Shown here: positions 1 to 11,900 of the stretch, one piece after another | Layout of the letters: the number at the start of each line of letters is the position of its first letter | How positions within the stretch are numbered: the first letter of the stretch is position 1 | Source of the DNA: Pachypanchax playfairii | Lineage: Eukaryota; Chordata; Actinopteri; Cyprinodontiformes; Aplocheilidae | DNA length: 64,000 nucleotides | NCBI GenBank assembly: GCA_006937955.1 | Contig: SSNP01000008.1 | Span: forward strand, 7,591,807 to 7,655,806 | Direction of reading: 5' to 3' | Notes under the pieces: generated by a model | What the model was told of the DNA's origin: nothing | The model's input: the letters and a program-made list of their open reading frames with translations, nothing else | Database searches by the model: none | Translations under genes and position numbers: made by a program

Positions 1-2009
1 TTTGGATGCCACTCCAGTTGTGATCAGAATGAACCTAAAATCACGTGCTTTGTCATGTTGGTTTGCATTCTTATGTTCAGACAGGTGAAATTCCCTTGTG
101 TTATTTACAGAAGTGAGAGAGGAAGTTAAACCTGCCAATCAGTGTCAGCTGATTCACACATGTGGGTGGAAAGCTGCTGCTTGGTTCTGACTGCCAGCGT
201 ACTTTCTCCTCTAAGACATGAAGTTGTATGATGTTTTTTTAAGCAGCATATCTCTCTGTACGTCTCCGGGTTTTATTTTCTGGATGTTCCCCTGTAGCAT
301 TTCAATATCACCATCTAAGCCTCAGTCTGTCTGAATAGCTGTAACAGCATGAAGAAGAGGAATAGATTCTCCCTTCTCAGGGGATCCAGAGCTACCTACG
401 TGCCTGGTGGATCACTGGCTGATAATAATGTGTCACAAAAGCCCAACACGGCACTAAATCCCCCGTCTGGGGCTTTTGGTGTGTAATATTAAGCCCCTTT
501 GGGCCTCTCGACTCGACGTGCCACTGTGGGACATCTCCTCCTCCCTTCATCAGTTACCTGCAGCCGGTCTAATATGTGTTTCATCACATACTCAATTTCT
601 CTCAGTGTAATGATTCTTTTTCCTCTGAGGCAAATTGTGTGGAGGGTGAAGATGTAAAAACACTCGTGTGTGTGTGTGTGTGTCCACACAGAGACTGATG
701 CAGACAAAAAGCAGCCACGCTTCCTCAGCTGTGGAGACAATAGAGGCAGCTCCATTGTTTGCTAATTCTTATTGTTGCTGGGATTCAGAAAGAACGACCT
801 CTGTGTTGATGAGTTTCGCAGTTTTATCTGTATTTCTGTCCTAGTAAACAAGGATATCACTAATTTGACAAAGTGTTAAAAATGAGAAAACTCCTGAAAA
901 GCACGCGTAGCTTCATGTTTTGTAAATATCACCAACCTAACAATTTGATTGGTGTGAGCAGGATAAACAGCAGTGGGTTCAGGACACACCCCTAACGTGC
1001 GCCTGTGCCCATCCAACTTGACCGATGATGAATTCTGTGGAGTCGTTATTCACAACATTTTCCCTCGTCTCTGGAACATTTAGTTTAATTTTAATTTCAG
1101 TGACATCACGATGCTGCTTCTATAGATAAATACAGTAGTTTGGTTTGGTCCAAAAGCATCCAGCTAATCCATCCCTGCCAACAGGATTCTTTCACCTTGG
1201 TTAAACGGGCCTGAAATGTTCAATTCATGTAACTGCTGCAGCCTAATTGACATTCTTTTGACTTCTAATCCTTAAATACTTGACATATATGGGTCACATT
1301 CTGCACACGGTGATGCTAAGAACATGGGAAGCCGTCACGTTTATGAGTGCTGGTGCTCCTGCAGTAAAAGCTGTAGCATAACTGATATTAATAGACGACC
1401 TACTGAGAAGACTGAGGCTGGAATCGATGAGACGGGATTGTGTAACTCTTTCCTTTATGTGCAGATGTCTGACTGTAGCTGTAGCTCATGAGATCTGATG
1501 CACCGAGTCAAACAGCATCACAAAGACGCGGGTGTGGATTCATTGTCGTCATCTGCCATTTGGATATTACGTCTATTTATAGAAAGATGGACAAAAAGTT
1601 TCACTCATTTTAATTATATCCTCATTTTTTTAATACTAATCTGACTCTTGATTTGAATTAGTTTTCTTAATTAGCAAATACCCCAAATCTATGTCTAAAT
1701 CTACTTGTCATGTAGATAGTTGTCACTTTGGGTCATCAACGATTCATTTTTGTTACCCAAAAATGAACAATATACAAGAAGTTGTCAGGTTCCTGAATCG
1801 TTGTTCCTGTCAGCATGTTGTGTCGTGTGTGTAAAGACGTTCGCCGCTGTGTGTTTGGTTTGAAGATGAACTCCGTCACGCTGTGGCTCGACATTCAGAC
1901 CTATGAATTGCGCATCATATGCACTTGCTTTCGATCATTCATAAAGTCCCTCTCAGTGGAAAGGCTTCGCTCTGTATATCCCACATTAAGCTCAGCCAGG
2001 CCTGTCGTG

Positions 2010-2017
2010 TGACGTCA
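2010..2017. promoter_or_regulatory. Perfect CRE palindrome
   Basis: The full 8-bp CREB/ATF palindrome TGACGTCA occurs in a GC- and CpG-richer stretch (about 2000-2130). A full palindrome is seldom found by chance in 64 kb, but one site alone does not establish a promoter. No TATA box or start codon with a usable splice donor was found beside it. Confidence 0.25.
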
Positions 2018-5000
2018 CTGCAAGCCCGAGCTGCCTCTGTTGTCCCCGAACTTTCCATCCCACTGTGGTCTGCTTTAGCCTATCAGGAGCCAGATGGAGC
2101 CAGACGGGGAGGCGGGATTAATTCTGCAGCTGTCCTGTTGTTGTTGTTGATGTGAATGCTGTGATCTGATATGCAGCTTATGGATGTTACTTAGATTAAG
2201 GCTGTTCCTTCAGTCCTCAGCACGTCTTACCATTCACAAACGATGGAGGAGAGGGAGGGGCTTTCTTTCTTCTTCTCTGGGACTAGAATAGAATTTGGTT
2301 GCGTTGTCTTCTGAAATATTCATCTGTGAATGAATCATGTAGAGATTCTTTCTTTAGCTTCGGTGAGCAGATTCACATGTACGCGGTATATTAAGCTCAC
2401 GTACCTAAAAGACTAAGACGTCCCGAAGATCAAGTGATTTGGAACTAATTTGATCCTGATAATAATGATGAGTAGCACGGCGTTAAGACATCAGGCTAAC
2501 GCTTCAGAACTCGATGTTTAAAGACTCGGTGTGAAACAGTTTCTCACTTACAGACTCGCTTGTCATTCTTCTGTATTTTTTGTAGTTTTACAGAAGTTGT
2601 TTTGAATGTGGTTTGGCTGAGTTTCATCTGCTGGCTTCACACCAGTGTCTGATTCTGCTGAGGCCTTTTCACCCACTTTATTGATCAGCCTGTCCGTCTC
2701 TTGGGCTCATCACTTCTGGTTCTGGATCTGAGTTGGACTCAACAGGATCTATTGATTGATATATTGATCCAGTTGATTTATCACTGCAAAGATTGAGCTG
2801 TTATTGACCACATACATATCAAAATTGGACATTTTAGTTATTTATGTCAAAATGCTGATTATGGGGATGTGAACAGACGATGATTGCACCATGTTACACT
2901 ATGACCCTCATGCCGCGTCTATGATTGAACATCAGATCATCATTTTTTCTGTCTTTGAGCCTGTTAGTTACAGTAAATGTCCAGCAGCATTCCTCACCTG
3001 AGCTCATAGGTCACATGATGTCATAAATCTGTTGCTTTTAGGTTCATTTTAAACTTTCCTTTTAATATAATTGCTTTTATATTCAAACGCTGATAGAAAA
3101 TCAGTTTTTGTTTAGCTTGATTGCGTCTCTGTGACACACAGGACCGAACAGGAAGACTCTCCTGATTCAGACGAGTCCTTCCAGATACTTTTATCTTCGT
3201 GGAGCCGCCTATCCAAAATACATGACCTCTTCTGACTCGTTCCACTGGTCCATATATCAGCTGACACAAGCAGGAATCTTGACATCTGGCCTTCATCCAA
3301 ATGCATTGATCCTTCCTCTGGAAGCTTCCCCTCCGATCTGCCTCCTCTCTGTTTCTGAGCTGTTTTAGCTCTTTGTTACGCCGCGATGGTTCAGTTGGCT
3401 GAAGAAAATACATATTATGAATTAAACCCACAGCGACTATCTTCATAGCATAATGTTCATTCTCTCTTTATTCATTCCAGCGTTGTAAAGTCGTGACACA
3501 CCTGTAGTTAATGCAGTTAGCAGAGGCGGGGGGAGTCCTCTGGGACATACTAGGTGGAGTTCTTACTGAGACATCTGCTGCTGCTTTATTCACAAACAGC
3601 TTTAGGAAACTAAATATAAGAGATAAAAGTAAGTTGAGTTATTTGTATCAACGCGTGATGTTGCTGTAACACTTGATTACTTCCTGTATTCATCAGCGCT
3701 GTCAGACGTCGTGGGATGGATCGACTCTCACAGACCAGTATTTGCAGTATTAGTCTACTTTTGGGCTTTCTCTCTGCTTTTGCTCTCAAATCCAATTAAA
3801 GTGCTCAACATGTAGCCTTTAATTGGATCAGGTGTACAGAAATAGCTTGTGAACGCGTTAGCGCTGTAATGACACGCTGCAGGCGTCACATTGAGGATAT
3901 TTTTGGTCATTACCAAAGAGATTTTACAAGATTTTAATTACATTTGTTCCGATTCAAGGAAATGACCAAATTGCTGTTAACATTGACCTTATAGTAAGAT
4001 TATTCAACTTTATGGAGGAGTCTGCACAATAAACTGGAGCTGGTAAATTCAACTAAATGTTTATTTCTGTGATTTATCAGTTTAACAATATCCAGCAGGA
4101 GGCATGTCCATGCTTTCACAGATAGATAGTAAATAACAGCATATACTTTGTTTGCCTAGCGCTTCTGATGAATAAGCAGTACAAATGTTTATCTGAGCAA
4201 GACGTTAGTCTGTCATCCGGCAGGCAGACTCCGCCCCCTCTGTCTTGTTCTGCCGTGTACTAAAGTTAGTCCTTGTTCTGCTGCCCAGTCTCAGCCTGCT
4301 TGCAGTAACGGCACCTGGATGAGTTCTGGTCTTTCTGTGGGTTCTGTGTGGCCTTCAGGTCTGCTGTAGATGCCACAGAAGAAGAACTGCATTTGATGCA
4401 GAGTTTTTTTTCCTCTCTTTTGAAACAGTCTTAGAGAATCTGGTGGTGTTTTTATTCGGAGCTCTTCCACAGCTGCAGGATGGAACATTACTTTTGTTTG
4501 AACACGTTTCTCTCGGAGTCTTAAGAAGCCAAACAAGTGAATTTGTTGTTATGATGAAGAGACAGGAAAAGGCTCCACCAGAAGCCACCAGGAACACTGA
4601 GCAGCAAGGTAGGGTGATGTTTCAGGACCTTTCACAATAAGACTGAACAGATTCTAAAAAAATCACCATATAGAATCAGTCTTTACTCACAACCAACTGC
4701 AACCGTCAAGCTTACACAGAACTTCATTTTAACATACAGTAAATCCAAAATGGCTGTAACTTTTTAAATGAAAAAAAAAAAAAATCAACTAAATTAACAA
4801 ATAAAACATGATGCAACAAAGAACAAACCACCTGATTGGCTCTAACTTATTTGTACATGACAGACTGTGCTAAGTCAGTTATTGTTGTGATTCCTGTTTT
4901 TATTCTAAGCTTTTCCTAACAGGTAAAAAAACAATTTTTCTGCAAAATCAAACAACGTTTTATCACTTTTTCAGACTTCATAAATTCAGACATATTTAAA

Positions 5001-5923
5001 ATCTCTTGATATTTGTTGCTGGCTTGCACTTTTACTGTGAAGTAAATAAAGAGCCATTTTTCAGTTTCTGTGAGCTGCTGTGCTTTTTTTAACTTTGGAA
5101 AATGCACAATAAATCTCAGTTTTCTCTCATGAAAAGTCAAAAGCACAAAGTTTTTTTGGGTTCACATATTTTTCTAATGCTGCGTTTGATAGACCAGCCT
5201 GGGCGTGCACACCTCAGCCAAGGCTCAATAAAATAACTGCTGCATTCATATCTGGGAAAAGGAACGTTGTAACCAGCAACTGGTGCATTGCAGCACCTGG
5301 CCTACCCCAGCACTCTGGTTCCTGCTGCGAAGGCTCATTCACAACTCAGACGCAGCATCAATCACATCTACTTACAAACCTCCACTGAGCTCCAGAACGC
5401 TCTTACTCTGCAGCCACAGACGCCATTAGGGCGCTCTCAAGTTTTTATTGTCAACATTAAATTCTTCTCGCAGCGTAACCGGTGATGGAGACCGGACAAA
5501 AATAAGGTTTGGATTTCCCAGATATGTTTTGGAGAAACAGTCTGAGAGAGAACCAAAGAAAAAGACACAGATATAAACACAGATCATACAGATGAGGTTG
5601 TAGGTTTGTGTGTAACGTTTTGAGTGAATGTGCTTCTCCTTTCTAACTTTCTCTCAGCACTACCTGCTCACCTGCAGGCTGATGACTTAGTTTAGTTCTG
5701 ATGGGAAACTGACTTTTCAGATCAGAAGTGCTCGGTAATACGTTCATGCAGAACCTTCATAACACCAAGGTTGTTTCTGAGCAATGTATCCCGTAATGTT
5801 TTGTTACATTAGATAAGTTCTCAGATCTTAGACTGAATGTGTGACCCTGTTCTGTTAACGCTGAAGGAACAAAATGTTCATGAAGATAAAACGACTCAAC
5901 AATGAAATCTAACAGTTGGAAGA

Positions 5924-6467
5924 TTAAAGAGGCCATTTCACACATTTCATGACTTTGTGGTTATTTCTGAAGTATTAACCTGTAATATGAATAAACGTTA
6001 GGAAACACTGATTAACAGACCTTTCAATCTATCTGCGTGAAGATTTGTCAGGCTTCGGGCTGCAACTCATTAATATTCGTTATTTGAATTTGTTGGACTC
6101 AGATTGGCTAACCAACTAGCCTATGAGAGCAAGGTATACTGTTTCCTGCCCCGCTGCACATGGCAACATCATGTCTTCCGGTTTGCTACAGTATGCTACA
6201 GCTTTTAGCCAGCAGCATGCTAGGTGTGGTTTCAACTGCGGGAGCTGCCCAAAACTAACAAACAAAGGAGTTGTGATGAAACAGATACAGGCCGTTCGAA
6301 CTCGGGAGAACTCGGGTTTTATCGCCACCTGTGTACTTTGAGAGATAAAAACTGAAAGAGAAGTTGTTGACTTGTTTTCACCCACTATGAAGGTAAGAAC
6401 ACCTGTGGAGCTAAAATATTCAACAGAAACCTCAGAAAAACCGTTTTTAATGGAAGGGTCTCTTTAA
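5924..6467. mobile_element. TTAA-flanked MITE, family A, copy 1
   Basis: Bounded by TTAA at both ends. The left end TTAAAGAGGCCATTTC is the inverse of the right end (GAAGGGTCTCTTTAA), imperfectly here and better in copy 2. The body has no coding capacity beyond chance frames. A related copy lies at 50686-51259 in the same orientation, sharing for example gccgttcgaactcgggag and taagaacacctgtggagc. TTAA target duplication points to piggyBac- or Kolobok-type transposases acting in trans (inference). Confidence 0.8.
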
Positions 6468-8848
6468 AGAACCGTTGGGATGTTCTAAATGTTCCTCCTC
6501 AAGTCGTGGCGTCTCTCTGCAATCTCTTGTTGCCATGCCAACCCATCCATTTGCCACTGCACTAATCTAAAGGAGCACCTTTGCTGATCTGACATCTTGC
6601 ATAACAAGGTCGGGACAACCGGCCAGTATTTTCCATAGTGACCAAATGACTACAGGAGCCATTTATTCTGAGCTTTCGAGCACATGCTAAAGATAGACGC
6701 TGTCAGGAGAAAAGGTTTGGAGGCTACTGTGTGTTTGATGTAAATGTATTTTATGATCCGGGTTTTTAAAGGTCACACCTGAATAAAGTAAATACACCCT
6801 CCCGTGATCATCTGATCCAAACTAAATGGACTATTATAAGGACAGAGGCTGTAATTTCAGATTCAGGGCTTGTTACATGAGCGAGAAAGTGTTTGGTGTA
6901 AGGAAGCAAAGAGCAGTGAAGGTGGTGGGTTCGTCTGTGATGACTGCTTTGTTTCCTTGACATGACATGAAGCAGGTTAGGGTTACATCAGGTGGTGACT
7001 CAGGTTACACTATCTGCTTGTTGCTGTTGCTTTAAGGAGCTGCTTCCTCTCACTCGGGGCCTTATTTCCATTTTAAACTCTGGATTACTGTCTGTAGATG
7101 TGAAAGCTATGCTGCTACTGCTGCAGCTCAGATCCCCGAACACCACTACACATTCCTAAAGGCTGTCCGTCACTCTGCGGGTCACATTCCTGCAACTTGA
7201 TCGTCACAGAACTCCTGGCTTCAGATCACTGCAGGCAGTAATACCAAAATACTGAATCCAGTTCAATTCAGCTGATTTCCATAGAGAGAATTCACAACAA
7301 AGCAGTGATGAAAATGTAAATAATCGATCTAAACATGAGCAAAGACCAACTTAAACTTCAGGAGTCTTTTTAAATGTCTTCAGAATCTGTCATGAACCGG
7401 GGCCTATGTTGTTTTTTTGTGTCGTGTTCAGATTTCAGGGGATTTTCAAATTAAGACAGCTTATTTTTTCACATGAAAACATAGGATTCAGTGAGGTGTA
7501 GATGCACATGTCCTCAATGATACAGCTCATAAAAAAGCCTGATGTATTTGTGTGATCAGTGTCTCTGATAAAGGCTTTGATTGTTCTAAATGTTTCTCTC
7601 ATTATCTCAGAGAGACGTTCTGCAGCTTGTCTCACTTCCTGGGGTTCCTTTAAATGAGCCTTATAAAGTTCAACTAACGGGGTCTGTTATTTAAATAGAA
7701 GTTCTTAAAAAAGAGTTTCTGTTTTATGAATATTTCAAGGTTTGTGTTGCTTCTATTTTTGTATCTAATTACTCATCCTGTTCTGCACCATGTCGGTCTT
7801 GAGAACTTTACATACTGCTGCACGTGAACATCAGAGCTGCTAAACAAAGTGCATCTGTGATAAGATCTCACTTACAAAGTTTGAAGGCTGCCAATTTGTG
7901 ATTGGACCCTTGCCAGGCAAAAAATGCAGTATGCAATGTGCATGAGCATCTATGCAACCTACATGCACCCCCCAGTAGTGATGATTTAACCAGCAGAGCT
8001 TCGTCCCACTTGGCTGAACTCGGTAGGAACATATTCAGAGCTGTAGGTGGAGTTTTAGCTTCTCTCACAGTAGCTGCTTCATTATTCACATGTTTTTTGT
8101 GAACAATTTAAATGAATGACTGAGAAACTAAATGTTTCTTTCTGTTTTTTAATCATCAAAATATCTGACTATTCATTCTTTAAATGTTTTTAATAATAAT
8201 AATTATAATAAAACTAGTAAAAATGCAGCTAACAAAGTAAGATAATTAATAACTCTTAAAAAAAACTATTATTTAATATGAACATTTTCAGTCTGTGTTT
8301 AACAGCCAAATAAAAGTAGCATTGTTTGGACTGTTCACTTCCTGATCAATCAAAAACAAAAACCCTGAGAGTAAATTTTTACAGTCTTGTTAGCCGAAAC
8401 ACCTTCCAAACCTAGATTCGTTGCAGGAAGTTTGAGATTAAAGTGGCAAATATCCTGTTCAAACTGACATCCTGCTGCCAAGAGTCCTTAAACCTATCTG
8501 AGAAGATTAGCTGCTGCAGTCTGCTGTCCTGGAAACTACAACAAAGGAGTCCTTCACATGAAAGACGGCTTTCCTTTAAGTCTGAATCATCCCGAGTCCT
8601 TTGTTGTTTCTGCTGCAACAGAGAGACAGTCGCTTCCTAAATAACTCCTTTATTTTGAAAGAAACTTCATTCATTCGCCAACTTCCTGTTGGATTTTTCC
8701 AAACAACCTTCTTATAAATTAATAGTTGAAACATTTTACTGTTATCAGCTCCAGAGGTGACACAGTAAATTACAACTTTTTTCTTCTATTTATTGGTGCT
8801 AAAGGTCATTTTTATACCAACTTTAATGGATTTTCTTTCATTCTGCAG

Positions 8849-8963
8849 GGTATGAAAAGACAGAGGACACATCAGAGAAGACGTCACTGGCTGACCAAGA
8901 AGATGCGCGGCTGATATACCTCAACCAGCCTCAGTTCACTAAGTTTTGCAGCAACCGAGTCAG
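8849..8963 (+). CDS. atp8a1: atp8a1 exon v1: cytosolic N-terminus
   Basis: First coding exon that can be recognised. Acceptor ttctgcag, donor gtgatc (weak consensus). It enters with two bases of a split Gly codon, then reads YEKTEDTSEKTSLADQ and the conserved LNQPQFTKFCSNRV, and leaves two bases (AG) of a split Ser. This is the cytosolic stretch before M1. The preceding exon, normally MPTMRR-like in ATP8A1, must end in a single base completing this Gly; it was not found upstream. Confidence 0.93.
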
Positions 8964-11900
8964 GTGATCATGAGAAATATCAACCTAACTTCATTATCTG
9001 TTTTCTGATCAGCAGCTTCATCAGATCTGAACTGACTCCCACTCACAGTGCTGTAATAATCATCCCCAAAAAACACCAGACAAGCAGAACCTTCTTCACT
9101 GAAATCAGTAAATTCCTCACAAGAGAATGTAAATGTCTCATTTGTGTGATTTACAACAGAAGTTGCTGAAAGTGGGGCTTTTGTTTACATTTTGATAACG
9201 TCTTCACTGTCAGAGAAAATGATTCCTACTTTTAACCTGGTTATTAAAAACCAGAGACATGTGACCTGAGCACGTTAACAAGCATCAAACTGGTTCTAAC
9301 TGCTTCCACTTCCTGTAAACTCAGCCTGGTAAGGATGTCCTTGTCACTTTAATACCAAAAATGTAACATTTTAAGTAGAATTTTAAACCTGTTCAGCTTT
9401 AGCACAGCTAAAGTCGCAGTTGTTCTAAAAATTAAATAAGTAAAAATACTAAAAACAATCAGATTTATTTTAGCAGCATTAGTTTAATGCAGATGCTTCT
9501 GACTGACCTTTTTATCCTGTTGCGCTTCTCGGGGGAGTTCAGCCTTTCTGCATTAAAGGTCAAGATTGTTCAGGCGTGCCATCAAGAAATATTACTGTTA
9601 GCATTTCTGCTGCATGAGCAACCCAAGATCTGTACAGTATCTGCACAGAAACACGCCTGTAAACCCAACTGGAATCATATCAACATAAAAAGCTGAACCC
9701 TGAAGTGTGTGAAAGGCTATATTATTTGTTTTAATATTAGAATAACTGATGCAAGCAGCGTAGAAATGTGCAGTTACGCAGTTTTTCTTTAAATGACCTT
9801 TAAGAAGAACTTTGTAAAAATGAATGCAGATTTTTGCTTATTCTCTTGTAGAATTTGTCAAGCAGTGGTACATATAATATATTAAGTTTGTCAGAATTGA
9901 ATTGAATTTAACATTCAGTTTATAAACACTGAAGTTGGACTTACAGCTTTGAAAACAGAATAAATGAACCATTTTTTTAACTGATTTCTTTCTCATGCAT
10001 CCAGACAAGCTGCATATGAAACTGCAAACGCTGAACGACGCCACCGATTCCAATCACTCGATACCTGCATTAATAAATAAAGCAGTAGTTGTAGCTTTCA
10101 CTCTTTGGCAGACATCTGAGGACACGTCCTGCCAGCGTTGTGACACCGTAGCGCTGCGAGTTGATGACCACAGAGAGTGAAAGTCCATTCAGCAGATTTC
10201 CCTAAAGCAGATGTTTAGCTGCTAATTTTAGCAGCCTGTGTTGCAAATTTGTGGAAACACCAGGTGAAAAAGACGGTTCTTAGTCTTTTATCAGCCTCTA
10301 AGTCTGTTTTATACAGCACGTGCACATGCTGTTTATACAGTGTTCATGAGGGTGTTTCCTCTGCAGAGCGGGAGATTATTTAAATTCAACAATGCTGCAG
10401 AGGCAAGTTTTCATGTATTCTTCAAAAAGCATGTTAGTGGTTTCATATGCAGGTCGGAGTTGCAGGTCCGTGTTGGTGCTCTTTAATGTCATTCAGTAAA
10501 GTCCAGAAGATTCCGAGACCTCTGCAGATCGTGGTGCCTTGAGGAGACTTCACAGTAGTTATGGAGACATTTACTGTAGATATCTGGATGAAAAGGTACT
10601 GACGTGTCTGTTGTAGTAGTTGTTGTAGTAAAAGGCAAAAGTTGGTGGTAAACTCTCTGTTGATTCAGAGTCTCTGTGTGTTGAAATGATTACTAGTTTT
10701 TTTGGTTCTAAAACTGGACGAATTAGAGCTAAAAAAAACAGCTGATTTAGTAAAGTATAAGTTACCTGGTTTTTACAAAATAAACAAAAAAAAATCGTAG
10801 GACTTTTGATGCCTGTTAATGTCTGTTAATGAGTTTCCTTAGACTGAAGGTGAGGCTCCAATCAGCTCTGGTGTCCCCCAAGGTTCCTTCTTTGGCTTTT
10901 TACTCTTTTTATAGTTTCACTGTTTTTGGAGTCAGTTTTTAAAACAACTTATTGTTGCTTTCTACTGCTAACTCTGGAACCTTTAACCTACCTGCCTCAT
11001 AAACAACAGGGAATGTATTCAGGCTCTACTCATAAGCTTTAATGAGACCAAAGTTCCTTCTTGTTCATTTTCTTCACTCATTTATTAAAAACGTTGGTGT
11101 GATACTCAGCTGTGTTTTTAAATCCATTGAACAGGTGAGCTCTGTCATAACCACAAGCCTTAGTGTCCAGATCAAAGCAGTCCCCCTCTCAGAGATCCTC
11201 GCTTTTATTTCTTCACATCTCGATTATTGTAATTCATTATATTACAGCATCAATCAGCCATGAATTCATCCTCTACAACTAGTTCAGAATGTTGTAGCTC
11301 ACCTGCTCAGTGGTAAGTTAATATACCTGATATCTTCACCGAACTCCAGTGAGTTTTTGGTTTGTTGTTTTAAACATTTTGTAATAAAGTTTGATTTGAG
11401 TTAAAGGCTCAGGTTCTTCTAATGATTCAGTGTCTTCAGCAGGACTGGTTTCTGTCTCAAAGTGACCTGTGAAGACTCGTACATGGACCGGGTCTGTGTG
11501 GAACTGTAAATCTGATCCCACTTCAGACAGATAGACATAAAGCATGTCTGGGTTTCCCTCTGCAGCAGCTTCACAGTGACGGGGACACACTCGTGCTGCT
11601 GTGGACTGTTTGTTCAGCTGCTCGGCTTGCTGGCAGATCAGGTCGTAACGTAAATGTGATTACTCACAGATATGTTGACAGTTCAGCCTGTGGCAAACAG
11701 GAGTGGTTTTACAAACCATCTCCGTGGTGAGCGTCCATTAAATGCTGCTCGTGTAAAAAAAGAAGTAAATCTGAGATATGAATAGAAACAGACAGATGTG
11801 GACAGAGACACTCAATGACACAGACAGGATTAGCTTTAATTGTGTCAGCAGTGTGTCTTCACCAGCCTGACTCCAGTAACCAAGTCAGCCACGTGTTTCA

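Larger units (their letters stand above)
1..8848 (+). other. Upstream region / intron 1 of atp8a1
   Basis: No coding exon could be supported here. The stretch is AT-rich with stop codons in all frames. It holds one TTAA-flanked miniature element (5924-6467), a short GT run (about 666-683) and a GC-richer patch at 2000-2130. It must at least include the 3' part of intron 1, because exon v1 begins within a Gly codon. Whether the promoter lies here or left of the window cannot be told. Confidence 0.6.

Noticed and set aside
2094..2150. ATG followed by 17 codons in the GC-richer patch, considered as atp8a1 exon 1
   Set aside because: It does not resemble the conserved N-terminus and no GT donor leaves it in the phase needed for v1; it ends in a stop within a TTG repeat.
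3021..3446. 141-codon minus-strand frame in the upstream region
   Set aside because: No recognisable motif, low-complexity basic composition, no supporting promoter or splice context.
6116..6385. Overlapping frames on both strands
   Set aside because: They lie inside the family A MITE, whose second copy at 50686 does not keep them open.
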